From Modestobacter sp. L9-4 (GTDB taxonomy: Bacteria > Actinomycetota > Actinomycetes > Mycobacteriales > Geodermatophilaceae), in NCBI RefSeq assembly GCF_019112525.1, contig NZ_CP077800.1, positions 2,232,001 through 2,296,000 on the forward strand: a DNA stretch of 64,000 bases, given 5' to 3'. Position 1 is the stretch's first letter. Each line of letters opens with the position of its first letter. Shown here one piece after another: positions 35,825 to 43,832 of the stretch. The notes under the pieces were generated by a model that saw nothing but the letters and a program-made list of their open reading frames with translations, was not told the DNA's origin and searched no databases. Position numbers and translations under genes: made by a program.

Positions 35825-36952
35825 TCAGGTGCGGGGGTGGGCCGCGTCGTCGGGGTGCCCGGCCAGCCAGAGCCGCTGCTCGCGCAGCAGCTCCCGGTCC
35901 AGGGCGTGCCCGACGTGCCGGGCCAGGTCACCGGCGACCGCGAGGACGGAGGCGTCCAGCTCCCGCCGTTGGGTCCAGCCCAGCGCCACTGCCCCGACGG
36001 CGCTGTGCTGGCCCAGCACGAGCGGTGCGGCCAGCACCGTCTCGGTGCCGGGCGGCAGCGGGTCCAGCCGCGGGAACTCCGCGCGTCCCTCCTCACCCGT
36101 GGCCACGGCCACCAGGCGGCGTTCGGCCATCGCGACAGTGAGCGGGTGCGGGTCGGTCAGCGCCAGCGTGGCCACCGGGTCCGCCGAGGGCGTGGCCCCG
36201 GCGGTCGCGGACCAGACCCGCACCTCCGGGCAGCCGGCCTCGGCCACGCCCATCAGCACCGTCCGGCTGCCCAGCGGTGAGCGCACCAGCCGGTCGAGCG
36301 TGCGCAGCACCCCCGGCAGCGACCGGGCCGTCAGCAGCGCGCCGCTGAGCCGGGCGACCAGCCGGGTGCGGTCGGCCTCGGCCTCGGCCTCGACCAGCGC
36401 CCTGCGGGCCCGTTCGGCCGCGGCACGGGCCGTCCCGTCGTCCCGGACGGCGGCGGCGAGGGCCTCCCGCTCGGCCAGCTCGACGGCCTGCACCTGCAGC
36501 TGACGGGAGCCCTCGGCGGCCAGCCGACGCAGCGTCTCCAGCTCCGCGGCCGTCCAGTCCCGGGGCGTGGAGTCCGCGGCGACCAGCACCCCGATCGGCC
36601 GCCCGGAGGCGTCCCACAGCGGCATGCCGGCGTAGGAGACGACGCCCAGCTCGCGCACCGAGGGGCTGTCGGCCAGCTCCGGGTCCTCGCGGGCGTCGCG
36701 GAGCACCAGCGGGGCGCCCGCGGAGGTCACCCGCTGGCTCAGCGAGTGGGTCAGCGGCATCGACCGGCGGGTGGCCCACGGCTCGGACAGCCCGTACGCC
36801 CCGGGGATCACCTGGCCGGCCTTGGACACCAGGACCACGAGCGAGCGCTCGACGCCGAGGGTGCCGGCGACGGTGGCGGCGAGTCGGTCGAACGCCTCGT
36901 CGGCCCGCGCGGGCAGCGGTGCCCAGGTGGGCAGGTCGTAGCCGGTGTCCAT
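35825..36952 (-). CDS. Double GAF-domain sensor protein without output domain
   Basis: This protein of 375 residues has GAF 1 (about 18-150; AGVLVAADSTPRDWTAAE at its end), a charged coiled coil (about 150-205) and GAF 2 (about 210-360). I see no kinase, cyclase, phosphatase or DNA-binding domain. Such GAF-only proteins can bind small ligands, haem or bilins and act through a partner. It is divergent from the EAL-DICT-LOV gene, sharing a 115-base control region with an inverted repeat, which suggests that the two are functionally linked. Confidence 0.75.
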   Translation of the reverse strand: MDTGYDLPTWAPLPARADEAFDRLAATVAGTLGVERSLVVLVSKAGQVIPGAYGLSEPWATRRSMPLTHSLSQRVTSAGAPLVLRDAREDPELADSPSVRELGVVSYAGMPLWDASGRPIGVLVAADSTPRDWTAAELETLRRLAAEGSRQLQVQAVELAEREALAAAVRDDGTARAAAERARRALVEAEAEADRTRLVARLSGALLTARSLPGVLRTLDRLVRSPLGSRTVLMGVAEAGCPEVRVWSATAGATPSADPVATLALTDPHPLTVAMAERRLVAVATGEEGRAEFPRLDPLPPGTETVLAAPLVLGQHSAVGAVALGWTQRRELDASVLAVAGDLARHVGHALDRELLREQRLWLAGHPDDAAHPRT

Positions 36953-36973
36953 CCGCTGGTCCCCCTGACTCGT

Positions 36974-36988
36974 GTCACCACCGGTGAC
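36974..36988. promoter_or_regulatory. Inverted repeat in the GAF / EAL-LOV divergent promoter
   Basis: GTCACC-ACC-GGTGAC is a perfect 6-bp inverted repeat with a 3-base centre, lying between the two divergent starts. It may be a dimer operator; no regulator can be named. Confidence 0.35.
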
Positions 36989-37067
36989 GCCGGGGCGCTC
37001 ACCGGTTGGGAGCAGGCCGATGCTGTCAGACTCGGGGTGCCTGTGCCGAGCACCGGGAGGGGACGAC

Positions 37068-38834
37068 GTGCACCAGTGGGGGGAACGTCCGGTGTCCGGT
37101 GTGCGTGCGGTGCTCGACGACCGGACCGTGACCAGCGTCTTCCAGCCGATCGTCGAGCTCGACAGCGGGCTGGTGGTCGCCTACGAGGCGCTCGCGCGCG
37201 GCCCCGAGGGGCCGCTGCACGCCCCCGACGACCTGTTCGCCGCCGCCCGGTCCGAGGGGTGCCTCACCGAGCTGGACCAGGCGTGCCGGGCCGCCGCGCT
37301 GCGGGGTGCGGTGCAGGCCGGCCTGCTGGCGCCGCTGACCGTCTTCGTCAACGTCGAGCCCGATGCGCTCGACGAGGCGCCGCTGGCGGCGCTGTTCGAC
37401 CGGGCCGACCGGTTCGCCGGCACCCTGCAGGTGGTCCTGGAGATCACCGAACGGGCACTGGCCGCGCGCCCGGCGGAGCTGCTGCGCACGGTGGCGCGGG
37501 TGCGCGAGCACGGCTGGGCGGTCGCGCTGGACGACGTGGGTTCGGACTCGCTGTCGCTGGCGTTCATGCCGCTGCTGCGCCCCGACGTGGTCAAGCTCGA
37601 CCTGCGGCTGGTGCAGGACCGCCCCGGCCCGGCGATCGCGGAGATCATGCACGCGGTCAACGCCTACGCCGAGTCCAGCGGGGCGGTCGTGCTGGCCGAG
37701 GGCATCGAGAACGAGCAGCACCTGGCCACCGCCCGGGCCATGGGCGCCACCCTCGGCCAGGGGTGGCTGTTCGGCCGCCCCGGCCCCGGGCTGGTCGCCG
37801 GCCGGCCGGCCGGGACGCTGCGGTTGCCCGACCCCCAGCTCCTCGACCCGCCCTGCGACCGGGTCTCGCCGTTCGACTGCCTGCCCGTCGGCGCCCCGGT
37901 GCGCGAGGCGGCCAAGTCGCTCCTGGTGGAGGTGAGCCAGCAGCTGGAACGGCAGGCGATGCGGCTGGGGGAGACCTGCGTGGTGGTCACCGCGTTCCAG
38001 CAGGCCCGGCACGTCACCCCCGCGACCCGGCTGCGGTACCGGGACCTGGCCGAGCGGGTCGGGTTCGTGGCGGCCCTGGCCGAGGGGCTGGCCGGTGAGC
38101 CGATGCCCGGGCTGCGGAACGCCGACCTGCTGCCCGACGACCCGGTGCGCGACGAGTGGGACATCGTGGTGCTCAGCCCGCACTTCAGCGCCGCCCTGCT
38201 GGCCCGCGACCTCGGTGACGACGGCCCGGAGGCCGAGCGGCGGTTCGCGTTCGCGCTGACCTACGAGCGGGACACCGTGGTGCAGGCCGCCCGGGCGCTG
38301 CTGTCCCGGGTCGCGCCGCGGGCCGAGGAACCACCGTCGACGGTGGCCGTCCCCCGACCGCAGGTGCCGTCCGTGTCCGCGGTCCCCGGCGAGGGCCTCC
38401 TGCACCGGGCGCTGGCCGTCGTCAGCACGGGCATCTCCATCGTCGACCTGCGGCTGCCCGACCAGCCGCTGGTCTACGTCAACCCGGCGTTCGAGCGGTT
38501 GTCCGGGCACCCGGCCGCAGAGGTGCTCGGCCGCAACTGCCGCTTCCTGCAGGTGCCGGACACCGACCCCGCCGCGGTCGCCCGGGTGCGGGAGGCGATC
38601 GCGGCGGGGGAGGAGGTGCGCGAGGTGCTGCTCAACCGCCGGGCCGACGGCAGCACGTGGTGGAACGAGTGCCACCTGACCCCGGTCACTGACGCCGACG
38701 GGCGGGTCGTGCAGTACATCGGCATCCAGGCCGACGTCACCGCCCGGGTGGAGGCCGAGCGCGCGCTGACCACCGAGCGGGAGCGCTCCCGGCGCTACGC
38801 CTCCGAGCTGGCCCGGCTGGGCGTCACCGGCTGA
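37068..38834 (+). CDS. EAL-DICT-LOV protein, predicted blue-light-regulated c-di-GMP phosphodiesterase
   Basis: This 588-residue protein has an EAL domain (about 15-250) that keeps every catalytic marker I can check: EALAR (E40), N95, E125, DD155-156, K176, E211 and Q231. A DICT sensory domain (about 260-415) follows. The C-terminal LOV domain (about 440-560) has the flavin-adduct motif GRNCRFLQ (Cys491) and the strand YIGIQADVT with its conserved Gln. A complete LOV domain on an apparently active EAL domain predicts light-controlled c-di-GMP breakdown. GTG 37068 is preferred because GGGAGGGG lies 7 bases upstream; earlier in-frame starts at 36972 and 37020 lack a ribosome site. There is no GGDEF domain. 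Confidence 0.88.
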   Translation: MHQWGERPVSGVRAVLDDRTVTSVFQPIVELDSGLVVAYEALARGPEGPLHAPDDLFAAARSEGCLTELDQACRAAALRGAVQAGLLAPLTVFVNVEPDALDEAPLAALFDRADRFAGTLQVVLEITERALAARPAELLRTVARVREHGWAVALDDVGSDSLSLAFMPLLRPDVVKLDLRLVQDRPGPAIAEIMHAVNAYAESSGAVVLAEGIENEQHLATARAMGATLGQGWLFGRPGPGLVAGRPAGTLRLPDPQLLDPPCDRVSPFDCLPVGAPVREAAKSLLVEVSQQLERQAMRLGETCVVVTAFQQARHVTPATRLRYRDLAERVGFVAALAEGLAGEPMPGLRNADLLPDDPVRDEWDIVVLSPHFSAALLARDLGDDGPEAERRFAFALTYERDTVVQAARALLSRVAPRAEEPPSTVAVPRPQVPSVSAVPGEGLLHRALAVVSTGISIVDLRLPDQPLVYVNPAFERLSGHPAAEVLGRNCRFLQVPDTDPAAVARVREAIAAGEEVREVLLNRRADGSTWWNECHLTPVTDADGRVVQYIGIQADVTARVEAERALTTERERSRRYASELARLGVTG

Positions 38835-38844
38835 CCGGGACGGC

Positions 38845-39483
38845 TCAGACGTCGACCGAGTCGCCGGGCGCCATCCGCGTGTACGGCGTGGGCTGGCCCG
38901 GGCCGCGCTCCCCGAGCAGGCCGCCCACCACGCCCAGGCCGGTGTCGTTGAGCAGGCCGTCGTGCACCGCGTACGCCTGCTGAGCGCGGACCTCGCGCAG
39001 GTAGTCGACCAGCTCCGCGGTCTTCGACCAGGGCGCGTGCGCCGGCAGCAGCAGCGTCGGGACGTCGACCTCGGGCACGGTGAGCGCGTCGCCGGGGTGG
39101 AACACGCGGCCCTCGACGAGGAAGCCGACGTTGCGCACCCGGGGGAGGTCGGGGTGGATCACCGCGTGCCACTCGCCGTGCACGGAGACGTCGAAGCCGG
39201 CGGCGGTGAACGTGTCGCCGGGGCCCACCACGTGCACCCGGGAGCCGAGGCCGCTCAGCTGCTCGGCGACCGAGGCGTTCGTCCACAGCTCCAGAGCCGG
39301 GTCCGCGTCGAGGGCGGCCCGCACCTTGTCCGGCACGAAGTGGTCGGCGTGCTCGTGGGTGACCAGCAGCGCCGAGGCGCCGGCCGAGGCGTCGTCCGCG
39401 GTGAACGCGCCGGGGTCGACGACCAGCCGGCGGTCGTCCTCGGACAGGACGACACAGGCGTGTCCGTGCTTGGTGAGCTGCAC
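38845..39483 (-). CDS. MBL-fold metallo-hydrolase (UlaG-like)
   Basis: This protein of 212 residues has the metal signature THEHADHF and further His/Asp ligands in HGEWHAVI, HPGDALT and PAHAPW. It belongs to the short Zn-dependent hydrolases of the UlaG/beta-lactamase-like group. The substrate is unknown. GTG 39483 has GGAGG about 7 bases upstream and gives the usual start QLTKHGHACVVL. It converges on the EAL-DICT-LOV gene with an 11-base gap. Confidence 0.85.
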   Translation of the reverse strand: MQLTKHGHACVVLSEDDRRLVVDPGAFTADDASAGASALLVTHEHADHFVPDKVRAALDADPALELWTNASVAEQLSGLGSRVHVVGPGDTFTAAGFDVSVHGEWHAVIHPDLPRVRNVGFLVEGRVFHPGDALTVPEVDVPTLLLPAHAPWSKTAELVDYLREVRAQQAYAVHDGLLNDTGLGVVGGLLGERGPGQPTPYTRMAPGDSVDV

Positions 39484-39615
39484 CGGGGCCTCCAGGTGAG
39501 TGGGTGGACCTGCACCGTGCCATGCCCACGGGTGCACGTGACGAACGGGCATCCGGTCGTGTGACGTTCGGGTTGCACGCTCAACCACCGGCCCCTCCGT
39601 GCCGACACCAGGAGT

Positions 39616-39828
39616 GTGAGCACCTCGACCCTGACCCTGGTGGCGGCGCGCAGTCGGGCGCACGGACCGGCGGTGCCCCTGTGGCACGCCGTGGAGGTGC
39701 ACCGGCCCGCGGCGGAGATGGACGCCGCCTGCGAGCTGACCCTGTGCGGCGCGCTGGCCCGCGTGGACACCGAGCAACAGTGGCCGCTGACCGCCGCCGA
39801 CGTCTGCCCGGCCTGCGCCGCGCGTTAG
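39616..39828 (+). CDS. Small protein with possible Zn-ribbon (unrecognised)
   Basis: This protein of 70 residues has a His at WHAVEVHRP, a Cys pair CELTLC and a final CPAC, spaced like a small zinc-binding protein. Codon use is strongly GC3, which supports coding. The GTG start has AGGAG only 2-4 bases away, so the exact start is uncertain. It has no recognised family and lies alone between the MBL gene and the SpoIIE phosphatase gene. Confidence 0.55.
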   Translation: MSTSTLTLVAARSRAHGPAVPLWHAVEVHRPAAEMDAACELTLCGALARVDTEQQWPLTAADVCPACAAR

Positions 39829-40012
39829 CACTCTGCCCGCGAGGGCGGGACACCCGCAGGATCAGCTCCACCGCCGGCCCGGCCGTGGGCGTACGGTCGC
39901 ACCGTCGGGACCTGCTCCGGGTCCGCGGCGCTGCACGACCCCGGCGTCCAGCCGGTGCGCCTGGGTCGCCGACCGGTCACCTGTCACATGGCGGGACGTG
40001 GCGGGAGAGCGC

Positions 40013-41338
40013 ATGGAGGACGACGGTCGGGACGACCTCGCCGGTGCAGTAGGGGCGGTCGGCGACCGGGCAGGAGTCGGCTTCGTCGACGAGCGCAGGC
40101 GCTCGCGCGAGGAGAGCCTCGGTGAGCGCGTGCTGGGGTCCCTGCTGGACCGGGCACACCTGATGCCGGCCCGGCTGGTGGGCCCACTGGTGGCCCAGGA
40201 GGTCGCCTCCGTCGGCGGCAGGGACGTGAGCATCTGGCTGCAGGACTACGACCAGCGGACGCTCAACCCGCTGACCGGTGAGGGCCTGGTCGGTGAGTCG
40301 TGCCCCATCGCAGGGAGCTGGGCGGGCCGTGCCTTCAGGCAGGACGCCCGCATCGAGCAGGAGCTGCCCGAGGGCTCGACGCGGCTGTACCTGCCGATGC
40401 TGGACGGCTCCGACCGGGTCGGCGTGCTGGCCTTCACCCTCCTCGAGGTCGACGACAACGACCGCCGGCTGGCCCAGCGCCTGGCCGGCCTGACGGCGGA
40501 CCTGATCGTCACCAAGTCCCTGTACACGACCACGTTCGACCGGGTGCGCACCGCAGCCCCGATCAGCCTGTCGGCGCACCTGCAGTGGCAGACCCTGCCC
40601 CCGCTCGTGATGAACACCCCGGACGTCGCCCTCGCCGGGATCTTGGAGCCCGCCTACAACGTGGGCGGGGACAGCTTCGACTACGCCCTGGACGGTCACG
40701 TGCTGCACCTGGCGGTCTTCGACGCCATGGGCCACGGGCTGGAGGCGGCCACGATGGCGACCGTCGTGGTGGCCACCTACCGGCACGGACGACGGTCCGA
40801 TGCGTCGCTGCCCGACCTCTACGTGCAGATGGACGACGTGCTGTCCGCGACCTACCCGGGTCGCTTCGCCACCGCGCAGGTGGGCCGGCTGGACACCGAG
40901 ACCGGCGTGCTCAGCTGGGTCAACGCCGGGCACCCCGCGGCCCTGGTCGTCCGCAGCGGCGGGTCCGTCGAGGAGCTCGTCGGTCCCATCACCCGGCCGG
41001 TGGGCCTCGGTGGGGTCGCCCCGCAGGTGTCCACCGTCCAGCTGGAGCCGGGAGACCGGGTGCTGTTCTTCACCGACGGCGTCGTGGAGGAGCGGCTCGC
41101 CGACGGCGCGCAGTTCGGCGAGGAACGGCTGCGGGAGTTCGTGGAGCAGGCCAACACCGACGACGTCAGCGTGGCCGAGACCGTCCGGTTGCTCTCCCAC
41201 GCCCTCATGGAGGCCCGTGGTGGGCAGACCAGCGACGACGCCTCGCTGCTGCTTGTGGAGTGGCGCGGGCCGCCCCGGGACGACGAGCTGGCCCGCGGCT
41301 TCCTCGGTGGCCTGCCCGTCGGCGACATCGAGGGCTGA
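40013..41338 (+). CDS. GAF-SpoIIE (PP2C) phosphatase
   Basis: This protein of 441 residues has a GAF-like sensor (about 40-165; SIWLQDYDQRTLNPLTGEGLVGESCPIAGSWAGRAF) and a SpoIIE/RsbU-type PP2C domain (about 190-425) with VGGDSFDYA, DAMGHGLEA, FFTDGVVEE and SDDASLLLVEW, so the metal-binding Asp residues are kept. Such enzymes dephosphorylate STAS anti-anti-sigma factors to switch on stress regulons. An anti-sigma-type ATPase lies 1.1 kb downstream, and a STAS/ATPase pair lies at 60.4-61.5 kb. ATG 40013 is preferred for GGGAG spacing over GTG 39998. Confidence 0.87.
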   Translation: MEDDGRDDLAGAVGAVGDRAGVGFVDERRRSREESLGERVLGSLLDRAHLMPARLVGPLVAQEVASVGGRDVSIWLQDYDQRTLNPLTGEGLVGESCPIAGSWAGRAFRQDARIEQELPEGSTRLYLPMLDGSDRVGVLAFTLLEVDDNDRRLAQRLAGLTADLIVTKSLYTTTFDRVRTAAPISLSAHLQWQTLPPLVMNTPDVALAGILEPAYNVGGDSFDYALDGHVLHLAVFDAMGHGLEAATMATVVVATYRHGRRSDASLPDLYVQMDDVLSATYPGRFATAQVGRLDTETGVLSWVNAGHPAALVVRSGGSVEELVGPITRPVGLGGVAPQVSTVQLEPGDRVLFFTDGVVEERLADGAQFGEERLREFVEQANTDDVSVAETVRLLSHALMEARGGQTSDDASLLLVEWRGPPRDDELARGFLGGLPVGDIEG

Positions 41339-41367
41339 GGCCTCCCGCGACCGCGTTCAGCGTCCAG

Positions 41368-41386
41368 CCCCCTCCTCTGGAGGGGG
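41368..41386 (+). terminator. Terminator hairpin after the SpoIIE phosphatase gene
   Basis: CCCCCTCC (41368-41375) pairs with GGAGGGGG (41379-41386) around a 3-base loop, 30 bases after the stop. Confidence 0.55.
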
Positions 41387-41538
41387 GGTAGCCTCCGCCG
41401 AGAAGGTCTCGGGGCGAGTTCTCGTTGCTGACGGTGCGTCATACAGCGGCGCACGTACGTGTGAGTCCCCGGTGGATGTCGGGGATCTCCGCACCGAGGA
41501 CGCATCGTGCCCCCGGCGACCCGACCGGAGCACGTCCC

Positions 41539-42270
41539 ATGAGCCCAGCCGACCGCACCCCTGCCGTCGACGAGGCAGCAGCGTTCGAGCGACTCGGCAG
41601 TGTCGCGTTCGCCGAGTCCTCGCTCCAGTCGGTGCTGCAGGCCGTCGCCGACCTGACCAAGCAGGTGGTGCCCGGCAGCGTCGAGGCATCGATCACCCTG
41701 CTCGTGGCGGACCGGGCGACGACGGTGGTGCACACCGGGCAGCTGGCCCTGGACCTGGACGAGAGCCAGTACGGCCGTGGGTACGGTCCGTGCCTGCACG
41801 CCGCCAGCAGTGGCCAGACGGTGGAGGTCCTGGACGCCCGCACAGAGGCGCGCTGGTCCGACTACATGGTGACCGCGGTCGAGCGGGGCAGTCTCAGCTC
41901 CCTGTCACTGCCCCTGGGCACCTCCGAGAACCTGGGCGCGGGCCTCAACATCTACGCCCGAGAGTCCGCGGCCTTCGACGAGGACGGTCGCCGCATCGGG
42001 CACCGGTTCGCCCGCTTCGCAGGCGTGGCCGTCGCGAACATGCACGCCTACGAGAGCGCACGCGAGCGCGCCGACCACCTGCAGACCGCCCTGGAGTCCC
42101 GGGCGGTCATCGACCAGGCCAAGGGCATCCTGATCGAGCGCTACAAGGTGACGGCCGAGGAGGCGTTCACGGTCCTCGCCCAGGCGTCGATGGCCGGCAA
42201 TCGCAAGCTCCGAGTGGTCGCCGAGCACCTGGTGACGACCGGCGAGCTCCTCGTGCCCACCCGGTCGTGA
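41539..42270 (+). CDS. GAF-ANTAR antiterminator protein
   Basis: This protein of 243 residues has a GAF domain (about 20-165; ASITLLVADRATTVVHTG ... YGRGYGPCLHAASSGQ) and a C-terminal ANTAR domain (about 178-235; SRAVIDQAKGILIERYKVTAEEAFTVLAQAS), the three-helix RNA-binding module that stabilises antiterminator hairpins. Targets are unknown. ATG 41539 starts a good N-terminus (MSPADRTP). In-frame sequence back to 41425 is less protein-like and lacks a ribosome site. The neighbours are a SpoIIE phosphatase and an anti-sigma ATPase, so a stress-signal role is likely. Confidence 0.87.
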   Translation: MSPADRTPAVDEAAAFERLGSVAFAESSLQSVLQAVADLTKQVVPGSVEASITLLVADRATTVVHTGQLALDLDESQYGRGYGPCLHAASSGQTVEVLDARTEARWSDYMVTAVERGSLSSLSLPLGTSENLGAGLNIYARESAAFDEDGRRIGHRFARFAGVAVANMHAYESARERADHLQTALESRAVIDQAKGILIERYKVTAEEAFTVLAQASMAGNRKLRVVAEHLVTTGELLVPTRS

Positions 42271-42486
42271 CGTCCGGCGGGTGACGGGCTCGTGCCCGGC
42301 GCCTCCTGACGGTCGTCCGCGTCGTGCACTGCACGGGCCGGGGACCTGCAGCGCCGCAGGCAGCCGCAGCGTCCCGGTCACGCCTCCGGGCCAAGTCGTG
42401 TCGCTCCGCACGTGTCGCCCGGTCAGCAGCCGGGCAGATCGGCATGGAGCGCCAGATGGTGCGCACTCGGATCGGGAGGCCGCTGC

Positions 42487-42933
42487 ATGTCCGGAGAGCA
42501 GGTCCGAGCGTGGGTCGAAGCACAGCCGCCCCGCGGTTCGGACTGCACTGCCTGGTCCCCTGAGCACCTGCGGGACCTCTCCCGGGTGCGTCGGGAGTTC
42601 CGGGCGTGGATCACCGCGGCGGACGACGGCTCGGCCGAGATGCGGGAGAACCGCGTCGAGGAGTCCGTGCTCGCCCTGGACGAGCTGATGTCCAACGCGC
42701 TGCGGCACGGGCGGGCACCGATCGTGGTCGATGCGTGTTCCAGTGAGGACGGCGTGCTCCTGCGGGTCGCCGACCGGGCAGCGGAGGACCCGCCGCGCCC
42801 GACGTCGACCCGCGACCCCAGTGACGGTGGCATGGGCCTGGGCATGATCGCCGAGTTCGCCGTGGACTGCGGGTGGTTCGCCTCGGGCGAGCAGAAGGTC
42901 GTCTGGGCGGTCATGCCGCTGTCCGTCGCCTGA
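42487..42933 (+). CDS. HATPase_c anti-sigma-factor-type kinase (RsbW-like)
   Basis: This 148-residue single-domain GHKL ATPase has an N-box LDELMSNALRHG and a G-box SDGGMGLGMI. Stand-alone proteins of this size in actinobacteria are usually anti-sigma factors or STAS-phosphorylating kinases that counteract SpoIIE phosphatases. ATG 42487 is the best start (MSGEQVRAWVEAQ). The 216 bases before it show no feature I can name. It is probably part of the same pathway as the SpoIIE phosphatase and GAF-ANTAR genes. Confidence 0.83.
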   Translation: MSGEQVRAWVEAQPPRGSDCTAWSPEHLRDLSRVRREFRAWITAADDGSAEMRENRVEESVLALDELMSNALRHGRAPIVVDACSSEDGVLLRVADRAAEDPPRPTSTRDPSDGGMGLGMIAEFAVDCGWFASGEQKVVWAVMPLSVA

Positions 42934-43019
42934 CCGCTGCGCCCTGGCCGCCTGAGCCGAGCCGGGCGACGAGCGGTCCGACCGCTCGGTCAGCGCCACG
43001 GTCCACCGGTCAGGAGCCG

Positions 43020-43403
43020 CTACGGCGCGAGGTAGCTGTCGAAGGCCTCGACGTCGCTCATGTGACTGACCAGGGCGGCGATCCGGCCGGCGCGCACCTG
43101 CACGTGCAGTGCGACCCGGATGTCGAGCTGTCGTCCCCGGTGGTCCCCGGTGTCGTGCGCCAGGACCACGATGCTGTCCGGCCCGTGGAGCAGCGCCTCC
43201 AGTCGGGGCCGGATCTGATGGGGTGCCAGCGCTGCCTCGACGGCGACCAGTCCGGCCACCCCCTCGTGGCGACCGGACACCTCGCTCGTCCCCGGGATCG
43301 TCCAGCTGACGTCCGGGGTGCACAGCTCCCCGAGGGCCTGCTCGTCGCGGGTGCCCAGTGCGGTGGCGAACCGGACCGCCAGCTCTCGTCGTGTGTCGCT
43401 CAT
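43020..43403 (-). CDS. SnoaL/NTF2-like protein
   Basis: This 127-residue protein has the cone-shaped NTF2-like fold used by ketosteroid isomerases and SnoaL cyclases (RRELAVRFATALGTRDEQALGELCTPDVSWTIPGTSEVSGRHEG). The substrate is unknown. ATG 43403 has a weak ribosome site (GGAGTGG). It is divergent from the LysR gene, with a 19-bp minisatellite in the shared upstream region, so LysR control is plausible. Confidence 0.8.
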   Translation of the reverse strand: MSDTRRELAVRFATALGTRDEQALGELCTPDVSWTIPGTSEVSGRHEGVAGLVAVEAALAPHQIRPRLEALLHGPDSIVVLAHDTGDHRGRQLDIRVALHVQVRAGRIAALVSHMSDVEAFDSYLAP

Positions 43404-43481
43404 GTCCACTCCTCGTGTTCGTCGGGTCAGACCCGGCACGGCGGGATCGTCGGCCGGGGTGGTGGTGCACCGGGTGGCGTC

Positions 43482-43633
43482 GCCTCGGCCCGGCGGCGTC
43501 GCCTCGGCCCGGCGGCGTCGCCTCGGCCCGGCGGCGTCGCCTCGGCCCGGCGGCGTCGCCTCGGCCCGGCGGCGTCGCCTCGGCCCGGCGGCGTCGCCTC
43601 GGCCCGGCGGCGTCGCCTCGGCCCGGCGGCGTC
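43482..43633. repeat. Minisatellite: eight perfect copies of a 19-bp unit
   Basis: The unit GCCTCGGCCCGGCGGCGTC is repeated eight times without a single difference (starts at 43482, 43501, 43520, 43539, 43558, 43577, 43596, 43615). Nineteen is not a multiple of three, so the array would change frame every unit; that argues against coding even though several frames happen to be stop-free. It fills the middle of the 429-base gap (43404-43832) between the divergent NTF2-like and LysR genes, where their promoters should lie. I see no gene in that gap. Confidence 0.9.
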
Positions 43634-43832
43634 GTCCGGTCGTTGGTCCGGACCGCCCGTCGGCTCGTACGCTCACGGCATGACGCCCGCGACGGACCGG
43701 CGCCAGGGCGCTGCGGAGCGGTCTGCCGCACCCCGCGCCCTCGCCGGGCTCCGGGCTGAGGCCTGAGGTGCGCGGAGACGGCCGGCGCGGTCCGGGACCG
43801 TCTCCGGCCGACCCGACCTGCCGGGGGTGCCC

